From NCBI GenBank assembly GCA_024195585.1, contig SWBL01000001.1, positions 186,001-250,000 on the forward strand: a DNA stretch of 64,000 nt, written 5' to 3'. The stretch is from Aureobasidium sp. EXF-3400. Its lineage: Eukaryota; Ascomycota; Dothideomycetes; Dothideales; Saccotheciaceae. The translations under genes and the position numbers were made by a program. Shown here piece after piece: positions 53,368 through 64,000 of the stretch. Each line of letters opens with the position of its first letter. The first letter of the stretch is position 1. Under the pieces are notes generated by a model. It was given only the letters and a program-made list of their open reading frames with translations. It was not told where the DNA came from and ran no database searches.

Positions 53368-54248
53368 AACTAAGTTTACCCAAGCATTTTTCGCCCAGCA
53401 AATTTCATTCTTGTCGCTGCTACTTTGCTTCTGCGATTGCCCCGACTGTCGCTCTAGGATTTGACCCAGAAGGATCCGACTGGCTACTCCAATAGGCTTT
53501 TTCAGACATCCTGGGTCTTGTTTTGCCACCTTGGACTGAAGCTTAAGGGGGTTGTTGGTTGTTCGCGGATGTGAATCACGGCAGTTGTGCTTGAGTACGA
53601 GCGATGGGTAGAGCGCGGGGAACGCGTAGCGCATTCTGCTAGAGCGATATCAGGTCAACGTTCCCCCACGGCCGCTGCGAGTTCGGGATCTGGGCCTGGG
53701 GAGCTAGGATGTGTGATTGCGAATGCGAAATGCTGTGTCACTCAGCTAATTGCCGGGTTTGGATAACAAGATCAGTCTAGGCTAGTCTGATACATGCTAC
53801 ATACTGGCAAGTGGTTGATACTAGGGTTCGTCCCTTGGGTGTCTTGGTGTGGGAGTTTGTAAGATGACAACTGCCGAGTTGCTCTTCGAGGCTAGGAACC
53901 TTTGAAATCGAGAATTGATTTTTCAAATATGGCAATATCAGACAACACCACATAGTATCAACGATCTAAAGGCCACCACAATGCGCTACAGGCTCCAGGC
54001 TGCAAATGTAGCATATTGATTTGACCACATATACTTAGTCTGACGAAGGTATTGCCATTTTGTGTCGGCGCTCAGTTGTCTTGGGGATCACCCTGTCTGA
54101 TTGCTAGACCATTACTACAACACCATTTTGGAAGCTGACTATCGTTAGGGCTCACTTGCTACGATAGTCTGGAAGGCTCTTGATTGAGCAAAACTTTCTT
54201 CTTCGAACGGCATTGTTCGGCGACGGGCATGACTTGTCCTGTACACAA

Positions 54249-54327
54249 CCTTACCATAACCGAGGTCATGCTTAACCATAACCGACATCCAAGGTCATGA
54301 GTACCCATTACCGACATTCATGGTCAT
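54249..54327 (+). repeat. Degenerate triple repeat with GGTCAT motifs
   Basis: Three imperfect units contain TTACCATAACCGA, TAACCATAACCGACAT and CCCATTACCGACATT, each followed by GGTCAT. Unit length varies from about 24 to 30 bases. Confidence 0.55.
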
Positions 54328-55090
54328 TTCATTGTCCCTTCGAACAATTTCTGAGCATTTCTTTGGCTAGAAGCTTGCAAAAGCCCACAGAAAACGATGC
54401 GCTATAGGACGCGGTAATGCAATCGGACCGTCGGTCGATATGCTTTCTCTCTGGTTCGTTACCAGAACATAGGGACAAGACGGTACCTTCCATCTCCTTC
54501 TCTTGTCTGCTCTGTTCTTACGGATCGTTCCTCCTTAGTTCGTTGATTTCCCTGATGGCCGAGTGTTTGATGGCTGCTGATATGTTTGCGTGATGCTCTG
54601 GTCCTTTCAACCCTCTTGTGTCTGGTTGTCATCAACCAGCCATCGTTTGTACATCCCAAGCAAAGCTGTGGGCCACAGAGGCCGGGGTAATGACCAGAGT
54701 ATTGTTTGTATGATGGCGGTATTCCGTTATTGGAGCTGAGATAAGGCTGTAGTCAAACCAAACACTTGTGCTGTATGCGCAATACCTGTTTGAACACACA
54801 CTGTCGTCGCCACGCAGTGCTTTGATCGAGACATATTCGTCGGGTCGACATGAAGGTTCTGGACGAAGTGTCAATCTTCCAGCGTCGGTGCAAAACAATG
54901 CCAGTTGCTTGATCGACGACAAAGGTAGCATGCCGACTTGCCGTACGTATCTTCACTTGACCTAGCTGTATAGATCCGGCAGGCCCACATTACTTCATAT
55001 CTTGTCAACGCCCAGGCCAGCGAGTTGGAAGCCAGTGACAAGAAGAAAGCTGCAAAACTCACCAAAAAGCCCTCAGCCAAGTCGACAGCT

Positions 55091-55450
55091 ATGCCCAGAT
55101 CCATGACGGATGCCAAAGAGGACTCCGTCGTCCACTCGACTACAGGCAAATCAACCAAAGAGAATAGCAAGCGCAACATGAGCAAGGAAGAACACAGTGA
55201 AGATGAAGAGGAGGAGGAGGAGGAGGAGGAGGATGAAGGCATCGAGGAAGATGAGAAGAGAGAGGAGCCTCAGGCCAACTCCACAGGCGTGAAGTACAAG
55301 TCATGCGACAACTGTACCTGTGCTAGAGTCAAGTGCGTCGCAGGCCAGAACACAAACACGGATGGAGACAAGAGCTGCCTTGAATGCGAGAAACGTGGCC
55401 GCACTTGTCACTTCAGCATCAAGGGCCAGCGACCGGCAACTCAGCCTTGA
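55091..55450 (+). CDS. Small acidic Zn2Cys6 zinc-cluster protein
   Basis: From the ATG at 55091 (MPRSMTDAKED) the frame gives 119 residues. It is open upstream to 54972, so an additional 5' exon is possible. A Lys/Ser-rich N-terminus is followed by a run of about nine Glu residues (a GAG/GAA microsatellite at about 55208-55231). A GAL4-type zinc cluster follows: CDNCTCARVKC, a long loop of 13 residues, then CLECEKRGRTC. The protein stops soon after the cluster, so no dimerisation or middle-homology region is present. A truncated regulator, a competitor of a full-length factor and a gene remnant are all possible. The cluster is clear; the gene start is not. Confidence 0.6.
   Translation: MPRSMTDAKEDSVVHSTTGKSTKENSKRNMSKEEHSEDEEEEEEEEEDEGIEEDEKREEPQANSTGVKYKSCDNCTCARVKCVAGQNTNTDGDKSCLECEKRGRTCHFSIKGQRPATQP
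55208..55240 (+). repeat. GAG microsatellite coding for poly-Glu
   Basis: A run of GAG triplets within the small zinc-cluster gene encodes consecutive glutamates and is prone to length change in multiples of three. Confidence 0.75.
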
Positions 55451-58114
55451 GGATGAGTACCTCGACCACTCCCGACCTCATTGGCGTGTCTAATCTGAGA
55501 ACCGTCAAACGCCAAACGAAACCAGAGGAGATGAGGACAAACGAAGGATTCGACTGAATCATGGTCGCCAGCTAGTGGAGCTTTGGCTTTCACCAAATGT
55601 TCGTGGACCCACGATACTGCTTCACTACTATCCCTAAATCCAGAGCGGTTCTGGAAGGTCGAATTCAATACACCAGAATATGGAAACTGCATCCTTCTTG
55701 TCCATGCTAGTAGTCGGCGTGGTGAGTCTTTAGTGTAGTTTCTGCGGGATCTGACTCGCGATTCGCTCTTGCTGTCAATGTTGCGGTGGTTAGATGTGCA
55801 TAATGCTTACTGACTCGTGGCTCGCTTGTACTTTCGATGCTTATTGTTCTTCTGGACCCATTTCTCGCAAGCATATTGATACGTACAAGCAGGTGTCCAC
55901 AATTAGCGAAGTCGTCCAGCTCAACAGAAGTTTGTAGCAATAGTCATTTTATGGACAGATCGCAGTATGCAACCGTTGATTTGCTTCTCTCGTAGATTGT
56001 GTTGTTGGTTATTGTGCGGCTCGCTCGTAGAAGAAAATGTGCATGAGTAACGCGCTGACCCGCATAAGTCTGTATCTCTCATGTAAACACTCAGTACGAG
56101 CAAGAGATAGACAGAGGCGCAGAATTTAAGCGGTAGAAATCGCGTCGATGTACAAAACGCGTTGGTTTGGTGTTCGTTCTTGGAAGCATGAGAAGTCGTG
56201 AAGTGAGTGACCTATCAAGCTATGCCAAAAGTCGTGGTCGTGGCTGCCTCGTGTGTTCGGCGCCCTCAACGTCTTGATGCTCGCTTGCGAAAACACGAGA
56301 AGTCTATCAAATCTTGTCGCTCTGCCTGTTTGGGTACCTTGATGATAATTGACTTATCAACAGAAGAGTAGTCGATGGATCTCAGTGAATGTTGCCATGT
56401 GCGACATCTTTCCATGGACGGTGCTGTGACACGTCGACATGGAGACATCTCGTGCAGAAGATCTAAACATACCACATACCAGAGCTCCAACAACCGGCAA
56501 CAGATCTTGCTAGCATCACTTGCCCGTCGTCAAGATAGTCTTCGAACCGATGTCAGTCAGTGACTATGCTCTGTGACCTATGGAAACGGTCAAATTACTC
56601 ATCAACCTCATTGACCGTCAGTACCTTGGCAAACTTTTTGACACTTTACACATCGCTAAGAAACTTTAGAGCAGTCCCGACGGATGTGGTATATCAAACC
56701 TTAACTAACGTTGCACATCTAATCGATTTCTGTTCATCAGCTCGTGGCAGGCCTTCATATGGACAGTGTCTGCGCACTCTATTGCGTTGATCACACACAT
56801 TGACATCACTACTTCACATGCTTGATTCATACGACAAGAAGGAAGCGGCAGTCGAGTCCAATTTGGCTCAAGCAGGTAAGATCATGTGTTTTGATGGACA
56901 ACTCGACCCAATAACCCCATGAAGGATGTCGACTGCCGAAACCTTGAAGGAGTTAGATTATCGACGACGGGCTCACTTGCTGGCTCTCGTATGTGACAGA
57001 TATGGCTGACGAGTCCCACGTTCTACAATGGGATGGTTGTCGTCAGACCGAGACGGTCCTGAACGAAGATCTTACCCCTGACCTTGCCAGCAACAGCTAC
57101 TGTGTGGCGATCAAACCAATATCCACGGACAGAGGAACCGATTATATTGCGAAGGAAGGGACTTGGGAAACAACCCATCCTCCTCAAGACTTTTGATACA
57201 CGCCATAAGCTTTTTATGGAATGTTCTCTGATGGAATCCACACCTGTGACACATCTGTCACTTGAATCCTTCAAAGCAATTCAATTCGGGCCTCCTGTCT
57301 TGCAAGACAAAACAACTTGACAGCCCAGAGTGATACTCTAAACGGATATTGCCTTGCGAGTTGCGCCTTTCGCTAGCCGTCTGCAAGGTGCACCGTGCAT
57401 GCGCCATTGCGGCACGTTAGCGGGAAATGGAACTGAGCCGTGCGTCTGGGCCACGCATGGGCCCTCTGTTTCTACCACAATTGGACTGAAGTTTGTTTGG
57501 TGTGCTGCTGCAGGTCCCAAGACCACAGGCTGCAGGATCTCAAAACCAGGTGTATGGGTTGAAGTTTTGCTGGGTAGGATTGTGATGGAAAGAATCAAGC
57601 ACTATCAACAGTTGAACAAAGTCGGTATCCGGGAGCGGCAAACCTGGATCAGAATCCTGTTGTAGACCTGCAGTCCATCACGTCAGCAGACGTTCGATGA
57701 AACTGGTATCTCTGCAACTGTTCCAAGATCTGCCGCTTCATCAGAGACCTGCAGCAGTTTATCTTTATTCGGCAGGTGCGAAGAATACATGATTATTCCA
57801 CGTTTGGAAGCTTTGGAGTGAATCCCATTTGTCTTTCCTAGAGATAGGTGCAAGGTTTGGGATCTCAAGACGCGAGCGTTTCAACGAGCGCAATGACACC
57901 GTTTGTACTTCTTTTCTAGGGCTTGTGTATTCGTAATCGTCACGGCAGTTCGATGATAGAGAACTACGGGAATTTGCTTGATGAGTGGCAAGTATGAACT
58001 CGTGAGGAGCATTAAATTGAATTATAGTGATGGATTCGGGTCTGTGAAAAGCAGTACCCTCCGAATGGCGCCAGCGCTTGAAATGCAAAGAACATAAGAA
58101 ACCTTCGTGACAGG
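55451..58114. other. Long intergenic region, 2.7 kb
   Basis: The largest gene-free stretch of the window. Frames are short on both strands and none shows a domain. I saw no transposon ends, tRNA or tandem repeat. The part next to 58115 is 3' flank of the membrane protein gene. Confidence 0.5.
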
Positions 58115-59388
58115 CTATACTCTTTCGTATGCGACTGTTGCTCGAGGAGAGGTATTGCCAACTCCGAGTCTATCGTCATGTGCTCTCTCTTCAAATGATG
58201 TGTCGATTTGAACACTGTGGAGAATGCCTCCGTCGTGAAGTTTGTTCGTGCCAGGCACGATTTCTTCCTCGCTGTCTGTTCTTGAAAGTCCGCCCCAGTG
58301 TGAGTCGTCGTTGGAAGCGCCTCCCCGAATCGTGACGGTCGTCTTGATTGCTCCTTTGCCTGTAAAGTCTTCCAGTGGTGTAGCTCCACTGTTCACATAC
58401 ATGTGGGTTCCATTGCGGCCGCGCTTGGTCCAGGGGTTCGTGTCGCGTCCTGTCGAGCTTGAGATACCCATGAAGCTCATGAGACGTTGCATGAGCGGTC
58501 TCAAAGTTCCCAAGTTACCAGCAGTAATACCAATTCCAACCTCGACGGTAGTCCAGATGGCCACATCGGCGGTGCGCCAGAGAAATTCGCCCTTGTATTC
58601 CTTGAGAGTCCAGACGTAGGGTAGACGAATAATCGTTGCGGAACTTCCGACAGCGGCGAAACCAAGAATCACCGCTACGACAACTTTTTGGTGGTGATGC
58701 ATGTGGAGATCCTTGACGATGAAGATTGGTAGGAGACCAAAGACCCAATCAGCCACCGAGTTCAAGGCTGATACTACATAACCTGCATCAGCCATGACTG
58801 TTGCGCTCAAGCAGTGTCCATGGTGATCCGGGTTGAGGTCCCACCAGAAGGAGATTGGGTGACATTGGAAAAGAACGATGGAGAAATATGTGAGACCGAG
58901 CACTGCACTGATGTACATGATGGCCTTGATGATGAGAATATGCCACTTGTTGTTGGCAATCCTTAGGAAGAAGAGGCCGATGGCGATCTTCAGCATTGAT
59001 GTCGCCAAAGTGTAAAAGAGTTCACAGAAGAACCAGAACTATCCAGAGTCAGAAAGAGCATGTGCTAGAGAGAAGATCTCGACTCACCATCAACCCTGTT
59101 TGGGCTGTTGCATCTGTCATGGTCTCGCGTCGTCTGCCATTGCCGTGTGCGAGACTGCCAAGTTGACACACCAGATAGCCAGTAAAAAGAATCAGTGTTG
59201 CAAACATGGCTGCATCATCCCAGCCAACTTGTTTTAATAATCGAGCCCTGGGATAAAGTCAGTTACTATTCCTCCAAGAACATGCTATCGACTTACTTGA
59301 CATAAACTCGTAATCCCACAGAAATCCAAGAAAGAATGAAGAAGATAACGCAGACGACCAGAATCTGAGTAGACCTGTCGTACATCAT
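58115..59388 (-). CDS. Rhodopsin-like (SAT4/PTH11-type) membrane protein
   Basis: Minus-strand exons 59297-59388, 59088-59247 and 58115-59038 encode 391 residues. Both introns are 49 nt with GTAAGT or GTGAGT donors. About seven helices are present. Family hallmarks are SWISVGLRVYVKARLLKQVGWDD across intron 1, FWFFCELFYTLATSMLKIAIGLFFLRI, the ALNSVADWVFGLLPIFIV helix, and VAIWTTVEVGIGITAGNLGTLRPL before the tail. The cytoplasmic tail of about 130 residues is Ser/Thr/Gly-rich. Function and ligand are unknown. It belongs to the same broad family as the gene at 17003-18199, with a different intron layout. Confidence 0.87.
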
Positions 59389-61002
59389 GTCGGTAGGAGA
59401 TGTGGTGTGTAGTCAAAGAAAGGTTCCAGCTAGACTGTTTATGATGGCATGACCTGGAGATGTAAAGAAAGACAAAGGATTGGAGAAAGAACTTGAATAG
59501 GGTTGTAAAGAGGAACAGGTGGAGCAAAAGGCAAAAGGGTCCTACTTGCGTGAGCGATCCTCCATCAATCATATAAGGGCCCTGGACGAGTGACAGACTG
59601 CCGGTTCCTTGCCGAGCGGATGCACATCCAAATGCAAATAGAGAGTCTCGTCTTTGTGGAGCTTACCCAAAGTGTTTACCAGTCTGGGTTGATGGCCAAA
59701 AGCACTGGCTAGCCTTGTAAATCTCGCTACCAGGCTCGACGGCAAGCCTTGAAGCCTCAAGGCCCTTGCTCGCACCGTTCGGTTTCGGGACCCGATCGAG
59801 CCAACACCCTCGCTTTTGGTCTTGAAACCCGGTGACATTAAGCTTGATACAACTATGAGTATGGCGATTCGTGAATGCGATAGTCTTGTTGTACTGGTTC
59901 ATCTTGGGATCCAATTTTGAGTCAACGGGTGAAGCGGGACATTTGGCTGTGTCGCGGGAGGGCCTCCCGGTAGCTAGTCCACGACAACTCCACGATTAAT
60001 ATGTTGCAAGAATTAGTTCATATAAGTTTGACCAACGACCCGCTGCTTTTCTCAGGCGTCCTTCGCTGATCTTTTGAACTGTCTCGAAGTAATCAAGCGA
60101 CCCTCTCGAGTCTCGAGAAGCGGAACAAAACTGGACGGACAGAATTCAGATCAGCAGCGACGACTTCCCAAGAAGCTAAGTGCCAACGTCGCTCCATATG
60201 CAAATACCGAGGACCGTGCCTAGCGTATTTGCCGGCGTGAACTGGTTGTCTTATCACGAATCGGTATATCCACAATCGTTTGCTCTGTTTGACTCTTGAA
60301 AAGTCGTTGTGTCGTCCTTCGGTCCAAGCTCTCAGATCATTCAGATCCTCCAGAAAGTCTACAATCACGTGGTCGGAGTCCAATTATCCACCTACCAGAG
60401 TCGATGCCAACGAACATCGGAACAGTAACATATCGACTCTGTTTTGTCTCATTACTTTCCATCATCAAAACCGATATCGAGAAGGGGCTCTATGCGATTC
60501 GAATCCCAACCAGTAGTGCACAAGTGATGGGATCAGTGGGATCAGTTCTGTTACTAACAGATAATTCCGATGCTCGCTTAGACCTCCCTCTCACGCGCCC
60601 ATCAGAGTTTCCGCGACACAGAGGCTCTGAATTGACACAGCACCACGCACAATTATTCTGGAACTTCGAATCGCCCAGGGTAACAAACAGCATATATGTC
60701 AGTTGGGTTCGTTGTCTTGCTAGAAGACAACACATCTAGGTTGAGTGTCGCTATACTTTTCAGAGTTGACAAGACTCCGATGTTCGCTCGAAATCCCCTC
60801 CTCCACACGGTTATCCTCGGCTGATCGGGGAGCATCTGCTATCTTATCATTGGTATACTGGTGACTACATCTCCTGAACCCTAATGTTCTCTCTTTCTAG
60901 ATAAGAAATTGCATATAGCTCCCTCTTATCCATTGAAGCACTTCCTGTAATCTTCGACCGTATACATACAACGAAAAAAAGAACTTATCATCGACGCTCA
61001 AA
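59389..61002. other. Divergent intergenic region, 1.6 kb
   Basis: Upstream region of the membrane protein gene (minus) and the DUF1989 gene (plus). No gene was recognised. A GATTCGAATCC string near 60499 looks like a tRNA B box but no tRNA fold surrounds it. Confidence 0.5.
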
Positions 61003-61938
61003 ATGGCATCCGCAGACAAGCCTCATACAGCTCCCCAACCCGCCTACCTCCCAACAGCAGGCAGCATCCTAAACGCCAACAAAGACTTCTACAACACCCT
61101 AGCCACCAGCAAATCCAGAACGCTCACTCAAACCATCGATATCCCTCCCCGCTCAGCCAAAGCCTGGAAAGTCCCCGCCGGCAGCATCGTCCGCTTCTCC
61201 ACACCCCAGGGTGCACAAGTCGGCGACCTAAACATCTGGAACCTCTCCAACCCACGCGAAAGATTCTGGGCAGCTCGTACTAGACAACTGCAAGCCAGTC
61301 ATGTTACCGTTTACGACCGATTATGGAGTTGTTTACCCTACCTCAGACCTATGGTGACGATTATTGCGGATTCGTTGAAGGGGTATGGGGTAGATGAGTG
61401 GGGAGGCAGATGTCATGATTTGTTGGGTACGAGGTGTGATCCTTATGTTAATACGATGTTGACTGGGGATCAATATGATTATCATTGTCATTCGAATTTG
61501 GTTAGGGCCGTGGTGCCTTATGGACTTACGTGAATTACCTCTTCCTATTCCTCGATTCACTGCTGATAGAAGTACAGAGAATTCGATGTCCACGATGTCA
61601 TTAATATTTTCCAAGTAACTGGATTGAACGCCGAGGGAAAGTACTTTATGGAACCTAGTCCTGCCAAAAAGACCGATTATCTGGAGTTCTTTGCCGAGCA
61701 GGATGTCTTGATGGCGTTGTCTGCATGTCCAGGAGGTGATCTCAGTGCTTGGGGATGGGGTGAAGGCGGTGCTGGTGAGGAAGGTGAGAAGAAGAGTATG
61801 CTGGACTGTTGCCGACCTTTGAGGGCAGAAGTATACACTCTAGATGATGAGGAGCTGTTGAAGGATTGGAAACAGTTTGAGCCTCCGAAGTATAAGGGGC
61901 TTCATGGTATGAATGTCCCGGTTGGAGAGAACGTGTAG
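61003..61938 (+). CDS. DUF1989 / urea carboxylase-associated family protein
   Basis: Exons 61003-61529 and 61578-61938 give 295 residues; the 48-nt intron joins GLT-EFDVHDVINIFQVTG in frame. Family features are IPPRSAKAWKVPAGSIVRF, GAQVGDLNIWN, SCHDLLG-like HDLLGTRCDPY, and CHSNLVRAV before the intron, then DYLEFFAEQDVLMALSACPGGD. DUF1989 proteins accompany urea carboxylase in bacteria and occur widely in fungi, probably as metal- or carbamoyl-handling accessory enzymes. The exact reaction is not established. The gene converges on the cellobiose dehydrogenase gene with only 124 bases between stop codons. Confidence 0.88.
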
Positions 61939-62062
61939 GACTAGAATGGCTCTTTCTCACTTCTTGCATTGCATAGTTCAAGGGCTTAGTTGGAAATTGT
62001 TCATAGGCTCAAAACATATATACATCGAATCTTCTCTACAACCTGACCTGTCCGTAATCTAT

Positions 62063-64000
62063 CTAAACGCACTGGTAGTACCAGTCATTCTGGACCTTGC
62101 ATTCCGAGCCAGGCGCACATGTGGTAGGCCCCTGGTAGCCGATCCCACCGCAACGACCATACATAGGCACCTCAGTGTAAGCAGGGCTAGGAACAGCAAC
62201 AGAAGTGATAGCGGTAGTGCCAGTAAAGGTAGCCGTCTGAGGAGTAGTTGCCACAGGTGCAGAAGTGATAGTAGCAGATCCAGGAGCTGAAGTCATAGCA
62301 GCTGAGGAAGCCGCGACGGTAGACGAGATGGTAGATGAGGCAGAAGTAGCAGGAACAGTGGAAGAAGGAGCAGGAGTATCATCGCCACCGCTGACCTTCA
62401 CGGCGAGAACCTTCTTTGCTGCAGCCTCGGCGGCAACCATAACGATGGCCTGTGTGTTTCCAGTGGGCAAGTCAGGGTGGAAAGAAGCATCAACAACAAA
62501 CAGATTGTCAGTACCGTAGACCTTGGTGTCCAAGTCCACAACTGCATCACCGCCCTTGCGACCATCCTCTGTTCCCATTTTGGCAGTACCTACGAAATGG
62601 CTGCCAGTGACAAAAGTCTTTATAAGGTCTGCACCAGTAACGTTAGAAGAGGCAGTAAGACCAGCATCAAGAGTAAGAGTCGAGTTCTCGGTCTTTGAGA
62701 AACTGATAAGTCTGTCGATGAAAGCAGCAAGGGCCTCCTTGTCCTCAGATGTGGTGAACCAGGGCTGGGTGATATATTCAGTCTTGCCTGCTGCGGTGAC
62801 GCCAATTTCACCAACAGAAGTAAGTCCGTGGGTAAGGTAGATCTTCATCTTGATAGTGTCGTTGGATGGCGAGTTGCAAGTTCCCTGGACAAAGCGCTCG
62901 ATGCCATCAGTGCCATTGACCGAGGACCAGAAGTTGAGGCGTTGACCACCTTGCACCAGCAAACCGCTGCCGTGAGCAAAGGAATCCACATCCATACTGT
63001 TAGGGGCTGTGAAGGCAGTGGTGTCCAGAGAAGACAGTGAAGACTTAGTCTTGAACTTCAGAGTAACGATGGGGTGATCCTTGAGACCTTTGCCAACTGG
63101 CAGATCAATCCATTCGGCCTCTTCAGGGAGAATGACGGCAACGCTACCACTCTGGACAGTCTTGATTTGGGCGGCAGGGCCAATACCACTGTTGATCAGG
63201 ATACGAGGAGTGCTAAGGGCGCCTCCTGCAAGAACAACTTTACCACCGGTCTTGACATTGATGATTTGACGGCTTCCATCCAGGAGCTCAACTTCGACAC
63301 CGGTGACAAAGGAAGACTTGCGAATGGCGCGGATGACTGTGCTGTTAAGCTGGATATGGAAGTTCTTCTTTGCCTTGGCGAGAGGGAGGTATGTCATGAC
63401 AGGACCAGCGCGAAGTCCATCCTGGATGTTCCAGGGAGGGTGCGAGAAGACATCAATCTTCTTGTTAGGTTCCTCAAGTGCATTGACAGAAGACCATCCA
63501 TTGCTGGTGAAGAAAGTAGACAGCACATCATAAGCGCCTTGGTCGTAGCGTTGACCATCCTTGGAAGGAGAAATAGTACCAAGGTTTCTCTCGTAGAAGC
63601 TCTCAGCAGAAGCCGAGACATCGGACCACTTCCAACCGGTAGGCCATTTGTCGTCAAAGTCACGTTCTTGGGGGCGGACAAACATCAAGGCATTGATCAT
63701 ACTGCTGCCTCCGAGCAGACATCCAGCTTGATCGGCAGTGTCGGTGCAGTACTCGTTGGTGACACCAGCGGTAGAGAGGTAGTAGGCCATCGCAGGGACG
63801 TCGTATTGAGTGGTGGTATCATTCCAGGACTCGACGGCACGACCACCTGATGCATAGGTAGAAGCGTCACCACGCTCGATCAAGAGAACCTCGGCGCCAG
63901 ACTCTGCAAGTCTCTCGGCAACAATGATACCAGCAGGACCTGCACCGGCGATGATGTAGTCATATGTCGAGTTCAAGGTGGTGGCAACAGGGGCAGTAGA
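62063..64000 (-). CDS. Cellobiose dehydrogenase, flavin domain and CBM1 (5' end outside window)
   Basis: The frame is open to the window edge on the minus strand, so the N-terminal haem domain expected for this enzyme would lie outside. Visible first is a Thr/Ala-rich linker, then the FAD motif YDYIIAGAGPAGIIVAERL, GCLLGGSSMINALMFV, and the C-terminal catalytic pair His in GSHFVGTAKMG and Asn in DLPTGNTQAIVMV. The His/Asn pair is that of cellobiose dehydrogenase, not of glucose oxidase. A Ser/Thr/Ala-rich linker leads to a family 1 cellulose-binding module, YGRCGGIGYQGPTTC...WYYQCV. The enzyme oxidises cellobiose and feeds electrons through its haem domain to LPMOs. If the haem domain is absent upstream it would be a haem-less GMC enzyme. 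Confidence 0.9.
   Translation of the reverse strand, partial: STAPVATTLNSTYDYIIAGAGPAGIIVAERLAESGAEVLLIERGDASTYASGGRAVESWNDTTTQYDVPAMAYYLSTAGVTNEYCTDTADQAGCLLGGSSMINALMFVRPQERDFDDKWPTGWKWSDVSASAESFYERNLGTISPSKDGQRYDQGAYDVLSTFFTSNGWSSVNALEEPNKKIDVFSHPPWNIQDGLRAGPVMTYLPLAKAKKNFHIQLNSTVIRAIRKSSFVTGVEVELLDGSRQIINVKTGGKVVLAGGALSTPRILINSGIGPAAQIKTVQSGSVAVILPEEAEWIDLPVGKGLKDHPIVTLKFKTKSSLSSLDTTAFTAPNSMDVDSFAHGSGLLVQGGQRLNFWSSVNGTDGIERFVQGTCNSPSNDTIKMKIYLTHGLTSVGEIGVTAAGKTEYITQPWFTTSEDKEALAAFIDRLISFSKTENSTLTLDAGLTASSNVTGADLIKTFVTGSHFVGTAKMGTEDGRKGGDAVVDLDTKVYGTDNLFVVDASFHPDLPTGNTQAIVMVAAEAAAKKVLAVKVSGGDDTPAPSSTVPATSASSTISSTVAASSAAMTSAPGSATITSAPVATTPQTATFTGTTAITSVAVPSPAYTEVPMYGRCGGIGYQGPTTCAPGSECKVQNDWYYQCV

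Larger units (their letters stand above)
53133..55090. other. Intergenic region, 2 kb
   Basis: Promoter of the MFS gene (minus) with a CCCCACGTGGGG palindrome, then about 1.7 kb without a recognised gene. A degenerate repeat of AACCGA and GGTCATG motifs lies near 54249-54327. The frame at 54768-54965 could not be spliced in frame to the zinc-cluster gene and is not called. Confidence 0.5.

Noticed and set aside
54768..54965. Upstream exon of the small zinc-cluster gene
   Set aside because: No GT-AG intron joins it in frame to the open stretch beginning at 54972.
55451..58114. Degenerate transposon in the longest gene-free stretch
   Set aside because: No terminal repeats, polymerase or transposase fragments, or strong AT shift typical of RIP were seen by eye.
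60490..60520. tRNA-like B box (GATTCGAATCC)
   Set aside because: No T stem, acceptor stem or anticodon arm can be built around it.

Overview
The window is nuclear DNA of a filamentous ascomycete (Pezizomycotina). The evidence is short GT-AG introns with CTAAC/CTGAC branch sites, a fungal phytochrome with a biliverdin-type cysteine, an AcuK/ERT1-type zinc cluster regulator, a cellobiose dehydrogenase with a CBM1, SAT4/PTH11-type seven-helix proteins and intron-bearing tRNA genes. A plant-associated Dothideomycete would fit the gene set, but that is inference. Genes lie on both strands with about 0.3-2.7 kb between them. No transposase, integrase, CRISPR array or rRNA gene was seen.

Layout. 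1-9 kb: the 3' end of a DNA polymerase kappa-like gene, a secreted apple/PAN protein, tRNA-Met and tRNA-Ile genes (both with introns), an alpha/beta hydrolase and a divergent orphan membrane protein. 9-18 kb: an F-box protein, an SNG1-like membrane protein, a secreted GMC oxidoreductase and a rhodopsin-like membrane protein. 19-29 kb: a peroxisomal fatty-acyl ABC transporter, a dynamin-like GTPase with nuclear-type basic motifs, and a 16-exon MFS transporter. 30-39 kb: the AcuK/ERT1 regulator, methylthioadenosine phosphorylase, proteasome subunit alpha-3, and an orphan gene with a TTACG-rich leader, flanked by four copies of a roughly 116-nt stem-bounded element. 39.6-50 kb: a YANK-type kinase, a UBC8-type E2 gene with nine exons (two of them apparently 3 nt and 1 nt), and a large phytochrome histidine kinase. 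51-64 kb: a second MFS transporter, a small acidic zinc-cluster protein, a second rhodopsin-like membrane protein, a DUF1989 protein and the 3' part of a CBM1-bearing cellobiose dehydrogenase.

How the genes fit together. Several genes belong to carbon switching. AcuK/ERT1 controls gluconeogenesis. The ABCD transporter feeds peroxisomal beta-oxidation. UBC8 in yeast is the E2 for glucose-triggered turnover of gluconeogenic enzymes. Two GMC flavoenzymes suggest growth on plant polymers, and the phytochrome supplies light input. Co-location does not show co-regulation.

Most unusual observations: the UBC8 gene structure with candidate 1-nt and 3-nt exons; the four equal-length stem-bounded elements (one upstream, three in tandem downstream) around the orphan gene at 36616-38238; the 3'-crowded microexons of the 26.2-29.1 kb transporter; and the nuclear-type signals in the dynamin-like GTPase. 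All exon structures were derived by hand from splice signals, reading frame and family conservation. No transcript data were available.
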